A stretch of 64,000 nucleotides of DNA, from NCBI GenBank assembly GCA_949130485.1, contig OX422194.1, forward strand, positions 9,061,268 to 9,125,267, in the 5' to 3' direction. Positions 10,005 through 42,416 of the stretch are shown here, piece after piece (position 1 is the stretch's first letter; every line of letters begins with the position of its first letter). Both the position numbers and the translations under genes were made by a program. The notes below the pieces were generated by a model. That model did not search any database. It worked only from the letters and a program-made list of their open reading frames with translations, and was not told the DNA's origin. This DNA comes from Agelas oroides. Lineage: Eukaryota > Porifera > Demospongiae > Agelasida > Agelasidae.

Positions 10005-12739
10005 TCACCGTCCTGGTTTCCAGGACCCAGGTTGGAATGTTTTGCCAGTGCTGGTTGGTTCTTCAGCCGAGTTGGCCTCGGACTTGAATGAAGGTGCTGA
10101 TGCATGATCCACAGCTGTGGGCAATGAAACATCATCGATGTACGTCTACTTTAAAATAGTTTGTGGTTACCTCGAACTCTTGACGCTCCACCTGTACCTG
10201 GTCCCTCTGCAGAATGAAACACGAATGTGCTAGCCTTGTGTCCATCCAGGTTCCCCTACCCCCTCCTCCCCCTCCTCCCCCCCGTTTGCATGTTTTGTGG
10301 AAGGAGCCTGTTCTGTCTCATTTCAAGACTGAGGAGCTTGTGGAACAAGGCTGTGTGGAGTCTAGTGACTTACCTGCATCCTCTTTAGTTTGGTGCTGGA
10401 GGGAGAAATGTTTACAGTCAATTTACCATCATACAAGTAACTCTCTTGTTTTCTTTACAACAAAAGATTAATTGGTGGAAATAGAGGTACACCCACCTTG
10501 GCATCTTTTTTCATAGCATCTGCTACTTTCTGCCTTAGTAGTTCAGATTGCCGAGTTCTAGCAACCAGTTCCTGTGGTTGAGTGTCATGTGCATAGTAGG
10601 AGCCACTCTGTCTCATTCCCAGGCCACCACATGCAGTCTGGGAATGAGGCCAGACATAACTTACCTCCTGCAAAGGTGGGTCATTTCTGAGTCCTCTGAG
10701 CCACCCTGCATGGAAGAAGAAAACTGATAGCAACTAGCAAGCCAGCCCCTTTAACAGGACTCTCCCAAAGAAATGAGAGAGACTCTGGATCCAGAATGAT
10801 GCAGTGAGCATGAGATCAAGAGGAAACGTAACGTACTGTCCCAATCTGGTGGAATGGAATCCTGAGTGTATTGGTCCTCTTTCTTTGCTGCCTTTAGCTT
10901 CACGCTCCTCCTTGGTCGCTGACCTGCTGCATACGAGAGATGCACCACAATGATGGTGTCTCCCTACCCAGGTAGCACAGTTGCTTGACTAGCCTACCAG
11001 GCTGCCACAATGATATGGTGTCTCCCCACCCAGGTAGCACAGTTGCTTGACTAGCCTACCAGGCTGCCACAATGATATGGTGTCTCCCCACCCAGGTAGC
11101 ACAGTCTCTTGACTAGCCTACCAGGCTGCCACAATGATATGGTGTCTCCCCACCCAGGTAGCACAGTCGCTTGACTAGCCTACCAGGCTGCCACAATGAT
11201 ATGGTGTCTCCCCACCCAGGTAGCACAGTCGCTTGACTAGCCTACCAGGCTGCCACAATGATATGGATGGTGTCTCCCCACCCAGGTAGCACAGTTGCTT
11301 GACTAGCCTACCAGGCTGCCACAATGATATGGTGTCTCCCCACCCAGGTAGCACAGTTGCTTGACTAGCCTACCAGGCTGCCACTATATATTAAATCCTA
11401 GATGATATACCTCTATAGTCTTGCATGGCCAGACCCTACCCTAGCCTCGTACCCAGGCTGTTCGTAGGAGTTTTTAATGAATGAACAGCCTGGGTACGAG
11501 GCTAACCCTACCCTGGCCACGCAAGACCAATAAGGTAAGGGGCCCTAATTTGGGACACTTTTTCAGCTTTTGCTTGCCAATTAACGGCACGTTGCTAGGT
11601 AAGTATCACAATAGACCTGTACGTATACTTCAGGTATCGTACTTTTTGCATTCCAAGTTTGAAGTCCAAAGTCCGCAGGATACCCGAGAACGGAGCGACT
11701 TTGTTCACGTGGTTCACATAGCAAAATTTGGGGGGGGTGGTGCCTAATTCGGGACACTTCCGTAAATTGACTGATTCCAAACAGGACTGCCTGTTCTGAG
11801 GTCCAGAGGAGTTTAAAAACATTTTCTAGCACTCATGGAAGGTTTTGAAGAAGCTGTAAAGTATATAAATGTGTATAAAATAAATTCTACTGGAATTCAG
11901 TGAGACGGTCATAAGTATGCATGTTGAAGCCCCAAAGTCTGCTGAGGAAGCAACTGACAACACCGTACAATGCTCTTCTGCACCCCTTCACCAAGCACTG
12001 CACCGACAGCAAGTCCACCTGCTCCAAATTTAGCATACTTCTTTGCTACATGCAGATAGACAGTAGATTGGGTATGCCAAACCACTCTCCTGCCAACCTA
12101 TAGGGCTCAGCCGCTTGGTTTCCACAGCTTTCTGGGACACTGCTGCTCTTTGCTGTTTTGCCTGTACTGACTCGATAGCCTTGATCGCTATTTCACCGGC
12201 TAGATATGCGATATTTGCGCGAAAAGCCCTCCAAATTGTTGAACACGGGTAATTATTACGTAATTTTTATGTAATAGGTGGAGCCAGCGTTCCGAAAATC
12301 GATGCGAAGCTGCTGTAGGATATACTCTACACTTGTACTAAACATTGCTCAACTACAGTTGAGAGCCGCCTGGAAAAGCGCTGAGAAATTGGAAGTGTCC
12401 CAAATTAGGACCCGTCCCGAATTAGGGCCCCTTACCTTACCTCTATTGCATAATATAATAGGCTGAGTGAGAAATCTTTGCTAGTTTCAAGAAGATATTG
12501 TGAATAGTCTGACAAAAGGCAGCACTTTATACAGGAACCAGGTAGGGCGCCACACTAGCCTCGTTCCCAGGCCTGGGAACCAGGTATGGCACCACACAGA
12601 CACATGCATCTGAAACGTGTGCTCTGGAAGAGAAAGGCTTACCTCTCGTTATCTTTTCAAAGTACTGGTTCCCACTGAGGTCAGTGCCCACCAAACGCGC
12701 CCGAGATCCCATCCTGAGCAGAGACTTCAGCCAAGACAT
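10005..12739 (-). CDS. NDUFAF2: NDUFAF2-like complex I assembly factor
   Basis: Mitochondrial complex I assembly factor 2 (mimitin), a paralogue of the NDUFA12 subunit that helps assemble NADH:ubiquinone oxidoreductase. Six exons on the minus strand: 12643-12739, 10837-10926, 10665-10705, 10497-10571, 10171-10204 and 10005-10114. All junctions are GT-AG, phases agree, and the total is 447 nt (148 residues; the human protein has 169). The N-terminus MSWLKSLLRMGSRARLVG followed by GTDLSGNQYFEKI matches the family start (GTDQFGNKYYY). The middle has IPPDWD then WLRGLRNDPP (the family has IPTEWEAWIRRTRKTPP). The C-terminus HASAPSF...STGKTFQPGSW is the family signature. The acceptor of the 34-nt exon was chosen at AG|GG to keep frame. 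Intron 1 carries a mariner-like element, a MITE and a 64-bp minisatellite. Confidence 0.88.
10949..11383. repeat. 64-bp minisatellite, about 7 copies
   Basis: Unit begins GATATGGTGTCTCCCCACCC and includes GCTTGACTAGCCTACCAGG. Copies are more than 95% alike by eye. One unit has a 4-bp insertion (GATATGGATGG near 11265). It lies in NDUFAF2 intron 1. Confidence 0.9.
11442..11504. mobile_element. Family A palindromic MITE, 63 bp
   Basis: Ends TAGCCTCGTACCCAGGCTG and its complement. Perfect nine-base duplication ACCCTACCC at 11433-11441 and 11505-11513. Confidence 0.9.
11533..12437. mobile_element. Mariner-like non-autonomous DNA transposon
   Basis: Inverted ends read AGGTAAGGGGCCCTAATT on both sides, flanked by TA dinucleotides (11531-11532 and 12438-12439), the Tc1/mariner target duplication. 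The end motif is echoed internally (CCTAATTCGGGACACTTC near 11743; GTCCCAAATTAGGACC near 12397), so the termini have repeated sub-terminal boxes. About 905 bp; no transposase reading frame is recognisable. It lies in NDUFAF2 intron 1. Confidence 0.75.
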
Positions 12740-12919
12740 CGCAGTCGATCTGGGCTCGAGATTAGTTGTGTCTCGGAACGAGACTAGACTTTGCTGGCGG
12801 AAAAGGCGGGGTGAGTACTCCAACTGGTGGCGGGCGTGTAGGGGAGGATCATCATGCAGCTGAACGTGGCTATGCTGCAGCTGAGATTCTGTTTGAGATG
12901 CTAGCACAGCTTCTAGGGG
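12740..12919. promoter_or_regulatory. Bidirectional promoter NDUFAF2 / EXTL2-like
   Basis: 180 bp separate the two divergent start codons, so both promoters and 5' leaders must lie here. No TATA box seen. The region contains a MITE-like fragment (GGAACGAGACTAG at about 12776). Confidence 0.55.
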
Positions 12920-15299
12920 ATGGAGGAGTCAGACTCAGTGGACAGTGATCACGTGAGACACCTCCCTAGGCGCCTGATGAAACAGCTGTCTGGTGTGCAG
13001 ACGAAGCTTCGTGGCTACGTTATATTTGCTTACCGCAAGGTGAAACCCCGGACGGCGTTTTATGCCCTACTGTACGTGTTCCTGATTGTACTTGTCTACC
13101 TGTCTCTCAAAGTCAGCAGTCTGACGACTCATGATAAATTGATACAAGCTCCACGCAGGAAGGAACATGTACAACCAATAGTCTCCACTCTTTCAAGAAG
13201 AAATCGTATCAGTGATGGCAGTAGAAAAGAGGACAGCGTGCGGAGGGCTGCTGCTATCGTGAGCCGTAATCGTTCCGCTACAAACATCCACCACCCTCCT
13301 AATAACTCATATCTCAACTTGTATCCATGGAGATCATTTGCTCCTTCAGATACCTTCTCCCTCATCATCCTCACCTTCAACCGGTCTGACATCCTCTTCC
13401 GGGTGCTAAACCACTACTGTTCCATGGCCCACCTGGAGAAGGTGGTCGTAGTATGGAACAACGTGAACCAGACGCCCCCCGTGAAGAGATGGGAGGAGCT
13501 GGGACCACACCCAGTTCCTGTGAGGTTCATTGTGCAGAGAGAAAACAAACTGAGAAACAGATTACAGCCCTTCCCAGAGATACAGAGTGCAGGTCTGTTT
13601 GACCAGGTGCTCGAGATAGCCATATGATATTTCGTAGTACCTAATTTCCAGGCCTTCCCCAGCCAGCTTCTGTTTTTGATCACTTGCATACGGTAAGTGA
13701 TCAAAAACTGGACAGTGGGAAGACGTGGGAATGAGGCTAAATCATATTTAGTGCAAGTAGGGGTAGTCTCATTCCCAGATCAGAGAAGGTATGAGATCTG
13801 GAAGATTTCGCTACCAACAAGCCAATGAATACTGATTGAAAGTGATTAGTTGTGGAAACTGATAAACAATGTTTATGTTATAGGCCAGTTTACATAAACA
13901 ACATTTTCATAATCTAAAGTTCCCAGATTTAAAACTGATGTCCATATATAGACATTTTCACCACTGAAAAAAAAAAGTATATTCTTGCTGTGTGAATAAC
14001 TCAAAACTATTTTCTATTCAAGGTAGTTTCTTTTCTTATATAATATCATAAACTGGCCAAAAGAACTTAACTATTAACAACAATACACTTAACAATATTA
14101 TAGTATTTGTGTGTCTGTGTGATCAGGAGGGTTATTTGCATTTGGTGCAGCCGTTCTTCTGATGGACGATGACATTCTTGTGTCAGCTCAGGACGTACAG
14201 TTTGCGTACCGAGTATGGAAGGTGAGCACTAAGATATTCTTATACATCACGCAACGTATCTGGGTGAATGAGTTCCAGTAGCACACACTGTTTCAACCCT
14301 TCATGTGGTTCAGCTTATTTTTACACTGCACAATTTTTTTAACCTGAAACATCAGTACAATTAGCACTGTTCATTTCTCCATAGTCCCATTAACTAAACT
14401 TGCTCAGGCTTGCCTCCACATTTTCCTAGTAGCGCAACAATCCCCTTGAGCAGCGGACACACGCCATTTCCTTCTTGTTACAATCCTCCAGCAATTTCCA
14501 CGTCTTATTGTGGGGTTCTTCCCAAGAAAGCATGTCAGATCTGCCTATGGGGTCTTCTCTTATGGCAGTGATGAGCTGGAGTCTCGGACTGAACTGGGGA
14601 GCCATGCATACTCTATGGTGCTAACAGGGGCCGCCTTTGTCCACCTGAACTATCTGAAGATGTTCAACAGCACCAGTGTTACTCCCAAGGCTGTCCACGA
14701 GCTGATTGATGAGCTGCACAACTGTGAGGACCTGGCGGTGAACGTGATGGTGGGCGACTACCTGGCGAGGCTGGAGAGACCCCAGTGTCCCGGACTGTTT
14801 GTGAAACCGACAAAGGTTATCAACCTGGAAAAAGAAACTGGCAAGTTATGAAACACATTACGTTGCGATTTGACACGTGTGCTGTCTCTATCTTCCCTTC
14901 TTCCCCTACCACCAGTCCTTCGCTCCTCCTTGATCCTTCCATTCTTGATCCATCTTGCCTTAGCCTCGTACCCAGGCCGTTCCTAATTAACGGCCTGGGT
15001 ACGAGGCTAATCTTGCCTTTGCTCTTCCTCCTCAATCCATTTCCTCCTTCTCTGCTCGATCCATCTCTTCTTCCTTCCTCAATCCATCTCCTTCCCTTCC
15101 TCTTCCTTCTCTCCATGATCCTTCTCCTCTTCTTCCTTTCTCATTCCACCCCTCAGAAACTGGTTATCGGGGTATGTGGCACGACCCAGACCACCTGGCT
15201 GAACGCTCCCACTGCCTAAACCAACTGGCTAGAATCTACAACAGCACCCTCCCTCTTCAATACTCAGACATTGCAGCCATACCATTTCAGAGAACATGA
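12920..15299 (+). CDS. EXTL2: EXTL2-like GT64 glycosyltransferase
   Basis: Golgi type II membrane glycosyltransferase of family GT64 (exostosin-like 2), which adds GlcNAc/GalNAc to the glycosaminoglycan linker region. Four exons: 12920-13592, 14127-14221, 14492-14840 and 15157-15299, totalling 1260 nt (419 residues; human EXTL2 about 330). A membrane anchor is at residues 46-64 (AFYALLYVFLIVLVYLSL). The GT64 domain runs from about 144 (SLIILTFNRSDIL) through VVVVWNN to the C-terminus. The metal-binding DDD is at residues 238-240 (LLMDDDILVS). GFFPRKHV, SMVLTGAAF and NCEDLAVNVMV are conserved blocks. The longer N-terminal stem is basic and serine-rich. The third intron appears to be GC-AG (ACTG|GCAAGT), the only way I found to keep the conserved ETGYRGMWH frame. 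EXTL3 and EXT1/2 are excluded by the lack of a GT47 domain. Confidence 0.88.
14961..15009. mobile_element. Family A palindromic MITE, 49 bp
   Basis: TAGCCTCGTACCCAGGCCGT and its complement around a short loop. Perfect nine-base duplication ATCTTGCCT at 14952-14960 and 15010-15018. Inside the last EXTL2-like intron. Confidence 0.92.
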
Positions 15300-15447
15300 C
15301 AAGAATGTTTTTAGCACTTCCAAACGGATTTTATATATTATATATACATGATAAATAATGCGTACTAAATACTTGAGTACAAGTGTACAAAAGTTCCACT
15401 CTAGCATGTCACCTGTGGATCACTGTTGGGAGGCCTGCAGAATTATA

Positions 15448-15637
15448 CACACATACATACATACATACATACATACATACATACATACATACACACATAC
15501 ACACATACATACATACACACATACATACATACACACATACACACATACATACATACACACATACATACATGCATATAATTATACATACACACATACATAA
15601 TATGCATATATACATACACATACATACATACATACAC
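15448..15637. repeat. (ACATAC)n microsatellite
   Basis: About 190 bp of CATA/CACATA tandem repeats, directly abutting a MITE on its right side. Confidence 0.9.
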
Positions 15638-15898
15638 CAAGAGCGCGTAAGAAGGGCGGCTAGAGTAAGAGAGTGTAACTCCAATAGAAGCCCGTAGTCT
15701 GGTCAAAATTATTGAACCGTACTAAAAATAGAACACTCGGTCACGTGCTTAGCAACAGTGGCTTAATTATGTCTACGCGCAGCTGCACAGTACGTGTTAC
15801 TATTTTTTAGTATGTGTATGGTTCAATAATTCCGACTGGTTTTGAATTTTACGGAGTTACACGCTCTTACTCTAGCTGCCCATTCTTATGCGCTCTTG
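15638..15898. mobile_element. Palindromic MITE, family B copy 2
   Basis: Ends CAAGAGCGCGTAAGAAGGGC and complement. It is in inverted orientation to 9026-9275 and shares about 250 bp with it. The internal arms and the GGTTCAATAATT segments also pair. Confidence 0.8.
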
Positions 15899-15934
15899 AT
15901 ATGCACAATACATACATACATACATGTCATACAA

Positions 15935-20039
<4,105 letters not shown>

Positions 20040-20317
20040 GAGCTTGCTCCGAGTCGGGTTGTTCGCACGCCTTTACAACGCCCACTTGACCTTTGACCCC
20101 GTACGGTTAAAAGAAAGCTAGATCGAGAGCTAGATGGATGATCTGCCGTGTTAAGAATGGCTTTTGTAGCCACCTAGTTTTTAGTGTAGCAGGACGTCTG
20201 TTCTCTCCGTTCCTGTGACGGCCGGAAACGTGGCGGTGGCAACTGCCAATTAGCTACCGCAAATCTCCGCACAATTTACAGTACATGTGTTAGCTTGTTC
20301 ATGAGCATTTACAGAAA
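20040..20317. promoter_or_regulatory. Bidirectional promoter CTH / LTN1
   Basis: 278 bp between divergent start codons. No TATA box; CG-containing words are frequent (GTGACGGCCGGAAACGTGGCG near 20214). The CCGGAA word there resembles an ETS site, but this is only a motif match. Confidence 0.5.
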
Positions 20318-38261
<17,944 letters not shown>

Positions 38262-38592
38262 GTCAATTATACAAAATCACACAGATTTATATAATATATT
38301 ATTATCAGATTCATAAACTTACTTTGGCATTTTTGTAATAATTACCAAAGTTGTACTTTCTACCAAAATTAATATCTCATATTTCATGAGAAATAATACT
38401 GTGTACATTTGTAAAATCCTCCAGCAATCATGATGTACACCAATACCAATTGCAATTTATATACCAATTGCAATTTATTGAATGTGACCTTGATTACAGA
38501 TACTGTAGGAAGATGCATGTGGTGAAACATGTCTCCCTATAATCAAAAGGCCTAAGCAGGCCTAGATTTTATTCCCCCTTTGATTTTCTTTC
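38262..38592. other. Tail-to-tail spacer LTN1 / PPR gene
   Basis: AT-rich convergent spacer, probably 3' untranslated regions. Contains a short tandem duplication of ATACCAATTGCAATTTAT near 38450. No gene seen. Confidence 0.55.
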
Positions 38593-41500
38593 TCAGACTT
38601 TTTGGTCAGCCTTCTTTTTTTGGTCAGCCTTTCTTTTCTCAGCCCTTCTTTTCTTCTCCACACTCTTGCTGTTGGAAGGCTGGCCATCGCTCACAGTTCT
38701 TTGGCTATGTCCACTAAGAATGGCAATCTGGCGGGCTGCAAATTTTGCCATGCCAGCCACCGTCTGCACATGGCTCTTCTCCTTCACTGCCTGCTTCCTC
38801 TGGTCTCTCTTCAACTTCCTCCTCCGCTTCTCCTCCTCCTGTTTGAGAGAAACAGTATTGGGTTTATAACAACAACAAACAACAACTGGTATACTCTGCT
38901 AGACTGTTTACCCAAAGTAAGCGTAGCCGAGGGTAAACAATCTACAGTGGAACCCCATTGGGAACCAACATTTTGGCCGTTGTAGCGAGGTGTCCGTAAC
39001 TCAGGGGCTTCCGGTATATTTCCGGTAGGCGTGGTATGCGTAATCGGGCTGTGAGCACGTGGCTGCGTTTTCAGAGCTTTCCTTTGCTGTACGCTGGCAG
39101 GGAAGGCTAAGCAGAGGCCAGTACTATGAGTAACGGTGCTAATCTAATGTCAAGTTGTTAACTACAGCAGCGATGGTGTACAATCTTGCGGAAAAGGTCG
39201 ACAAGTGTCCGCTAAATCGGGGTCGTTAAGTATTGTTTGCGTACAATTGGGACCTCGAAAACTGGCCGTTGTACGGAGTAGAGAGGTGGCCGCGAAACAG
39301 GGGGTTCTTAAGTATTATTCTGAATGGCGATGCAGTCGGGACCAAGGTGAGTGGCCGCCATAGACAGGGTGGCCGCTTATCAGGGGTGGTCGTTAAGAGG
39401 GGTTCCACTGGGAGTTTATAGTACATCCAGTTGATTTATACTACATTGAGATATATAGTTATGGTAAAAGTAACTACAAACAAGTATAAATACAGACAGC
39501 ATTGCATGTCTCCCTCACCCTCTTCCATTGCTCTTTTTCTGTGCTCTGTCTGTGGATAATCCTGTGGATCATGGACAGCCTCTCATGTGGGTACCTCTGC
39601 TTCAGCCTTTTCACCTTCTCCTCAAATGCCTGCTGGCTGATATCCTTCTGAAATAAGCCAAGGAGGTTTCGGTCGTCCTCTCTCATCTCCTCATCGTCAG
39701 ACCTCAGATACGATTCCAGGGAATTTATAGATTCCTCGTCTCCAAATTCTGAATCTGAGTGATTGTCATCAGAACTGTCATCATCTGACAGCACTGTCTC
39801 ATACACTGGAATACTGTTCCACTCTTTATCAATATCAAAGTCATCATCCATAAAGATGGAACCAGGCATGGGGACATATGGAAGAGCAGGCACTGTATCA
39901 TCTCTTGGGAAGGCAATTTCCAATGGGACACAGGGAACTTCCAAGGTGTTCAAGATAGGCTGCTCTGGTAGTTGGTATTTGTGGGCAATGGGACGAGCCG
40001 GGAGGAGGGAATCAACATGAGAGGCAGAGCGTTGCACACATCCACGAGGCTCTCTGCAGGATTGGAATGGAGTGTCAGGGCGTCTCCGGTGTTGCACTGT
40101 TCTTGATAGATCCTTGGAGGGTTGAGCTGGGTAAATTTTGTACTGTTTTGCTCTTTCTGACTGATTTAATGGCACCTCGAATGTTTGGATTGGAGTGTAT
40201 GAACGAGTAGTTATAGAACAAATTTGTTGTTCTGGACACTGCTCTACACATGTTGTGGACAAGGAATTGGTAAGGCATTTTGTTTCAGGAGGAAAATTCA
40301 TCTCTTTTCCCGGAAGCAACATCTCATCATCTTCAACAATCCGAGACAGATTGAAATCTGGGGCAAAGTGGACACACTTTGGTTTTTTGTGGACCTCTTC
40401 CACTTGCCCCGGGAGGGCGACAGTGGGTGCAATATCAATACCAGGTTTGGATTTTGTAACTTGCGTAGCAGAGGGTGGGTGAACCTGCATCCTATTTGTG
40501 GAGTACAGATGAGCCCTCTGCTGAGAGGCAATATTGTTACAAGCTGGGATACTATCTGCGAGGTAAATGGTTTCCTCCGGTTCGCAAACGGACGAAGTCA
40601 CGATGGAGGTGCTGTCGGTAGTGGATGAGGGAGGGGCTCGGCGAGTGTCCCCCAAGATCCAGGTAGGTGCATGGAGATGGAGAAGAGTATTCCTCGGCTT
40701 ATTTCTCTTGGATAGAGGACGCGATTGCTGACGATTTTCTCCAGGAACGGAGGTAACTGTTGGTCGATTACCACCCATCTTGTCCTGCAACCAGAAAGCA
40801 GCAGCTGCTTTTTGCAGCGCGCTCCAGCTAAAGGCGCGGCGCGCGTTATGTGCGATGCGCGCGGTATGCGCAATGCGTGTCTCATCCTAGCAATATATAT
40901 CAATCAATATCAATCAATTTTAAGTGACACGCATTGAAAATGCCCAGCCATGTTTTATGACTTATGAGTCACTGTGATTGTAAATGTGTGGTGAAAAAAA
41001 TGACAAAAGGTGAGGTTAAGTGTGATATAAAAAACTACAACGTAATTTATACATTTTATAAATAAACTTAGCAATTGTACAAGTATTAATTTCAGAGTTA
41101 AGAATATAGTGTCAGTTATATTGAGGTGCATCAAAGTATGGTCTCTTTCGGTTATAATAAAGAACAGCTCATTTCGCAAGTTTCGTAGTTTACTACATTC
41201 CATCACAAAATGAAATTCAGTCTCAACTTTATCATTATTACATAACTTACACACCCTTTCCCCTAGTGGCACTTTAGGAATCCGATATCTACCAGTCTCC
41301 ACTGCCAGCGGAAGGCACCCAGCACGCAGCGAAGCCATCGCCCATCTCTGGCCAGGGCCGAGTGGGGCCAATACAAAACCGGCAGTATCAGCACAGCTTT
41401 TAATTAGTTTGTAGTTATACAGTTTACCTCCACTTTCTGAGTTTCTAACTGGTCTATGCATATCGTCTAACCAAACTCTTTCTGCTGGATCAATGAGTTT

Positions 41501-42230
41501 ATTTTTTATGAAAGATAGAGTTGTGGTTACAGAAAACCCATTTGGTATGTCTACTGAGAAAAGTGTAGGAGCTTCAATAGTATTAACTAGTAGTTGTTTA
41601 ACTTGCCAGCACCAATTCTTACATCCTAATTCAGCCATAGTCATAGACCATTGGAAAACTGCATTTGCAATTCTATTAGAATTATAAGATCTTAGTCTAA
41701 ACCACCATTTTATCACAGTAAAAGCATGTGTTATCCAAACAGGGATCCATCCCATGTCCCCATAAAGGGCAGTATATGATCGCGCATGACGTAATGTGAA
41801 CATTGAACTTGGGACACGTGTGCGAATTTTGGAGCGCTGGTTTGTGACAGTGGACAAATCCTCCTGTGCAGATAAACGAGCCCACCTTCAGAAGTTCCTT
41901 GAATGTCTTCACATCCGGCTGCAGGTTGTACTCATTCATCACCCAAAAGAAGAAAAAGGCTCTCTCATGATCTCTAGAGAGTCTACAACACTTGATAAGC
42001 TTGTTCAGAAGTGCTACAGTCACTTGATTTGTTGGCAAATCTTTCACAAGCAATTTCCACAACTCATGCCAGTTCCTTCTCCCATCAACACTCCACCCAC
42101 ACTTCTTATCCATCTTCCAGCCCTTAGCCTGCACTTCATCCACGATGGCTGTCTCTGCACTGCCAATCTTCTCACACAGCCTCAAGATGGAGGGATAGAG
42201 GGCGGCAGTGCTTCTCTGTCTGCCACACAT
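38593..42230 (-). CDS. Unidentified PPR-like protein, 618 residues
   Basis: Three phase-0 exons on the minus strand: 41886-42230 (115 codons), 39519-40784 (422 codons) and 38593-38838 (81 codons plus stop). All have GT-AG junctions (CTGAAG|GTGGGC; GCAG|GACAAG; AAGAGG|GTGAGG). Residues about 63-115 look like a pentatricopeptide (PPR) helix pair (ALLNKLIKCCRLSRDHERA, then LQPDVKTFKELLK). The middle exon is disordered, rich in Ser/Pro, with an acidic block (DDDFDIDKEWN, SDDDSSDDNHSD). Near its end RYPHERLSMIHRIIHRQ looks like a CUE-type helix bundle. The last exon is highly basic (EEEKRRRKLKRDQ, EKKRRAEKRKADQKKKADQK), like a nuclear or RNA-binding tail. I do not recognise the family. Joining exon 1 to exon 2 rests on splice sites and phase; they could be two genes. 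The first intron contains a LINE fragment. Confidence 0.6.
38945..39410. mobile_element. Pogo/Tigger-type element, about 466 bp
   Basis: Ends CAGTGGAACCCC on the left and GGGGTTCCACTG on the right; TA precedes the left end but the right flank has lost it. Inner words such as GGCCGTTGT and GTGGCCGC recur in both orientations. In the second intron of the PPR-like gene. Confidence 0.7.
40925..41860 (-). mobile_element. LINE (non-LTR retrotransposon) 3' fragment
   Basis: An open frame of about 300 codons (40955-41857) encodes the region downstream of a reverse transcriptase. It ends in a cysteine/histidine motif CKLCNNDKVETEFHFVMEC followed by LRNLRNELF, typical of the C-terminus of several LINE clades. 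The reverse transcriptase and endonuclease are absent, so it is a 5'-truncated copy in the same orientation as the host gene, in its first intron. Confidence 0.75.
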
Positions 42231-42416
42231 GCTTGACTGGGAGAGACGCGGACGTTACGTCTCATATATCTATGCATGGTTAGAGTCACTCTAAATAGTA
42301 TTTACCTATCTCCATGACGGACTGACAGGTGCAGTTACGTGGGTCACAACTCACAAGCCACGCCTTTTCCTGGTGAATGGGCGTGCCAGACTTGTTGGCG
42401 ATGTCTCGATGGTCAG
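42231..42416. promoter_or_regulatory. Bidirectional promoter PPR gene / ERCC6L2-like
   Basis: 186 bp between the minus-strand ATG at 42230 and the likely plus-strand ATG at 42417. The right part could be coding if the ERCC6L2-like frame begins further upstream. Confidence 0.45.

Larger units (their letters stand above)
15300..15934. other. Tail-to-tail spacer EXTL2-like / CTH
   Basis: Convergent spacer with a (CATA)n microsatellite at 15448-15637 and a family B MITE at 15638-15898. No gene seen. Confidence 0.6.

Noticed and set aside
10214..10471. Plus-strand frame of 85 codons
   Set aside because: It overlaps the well-supported NDUFAF2 exons on the other strand and has no recognisable content.
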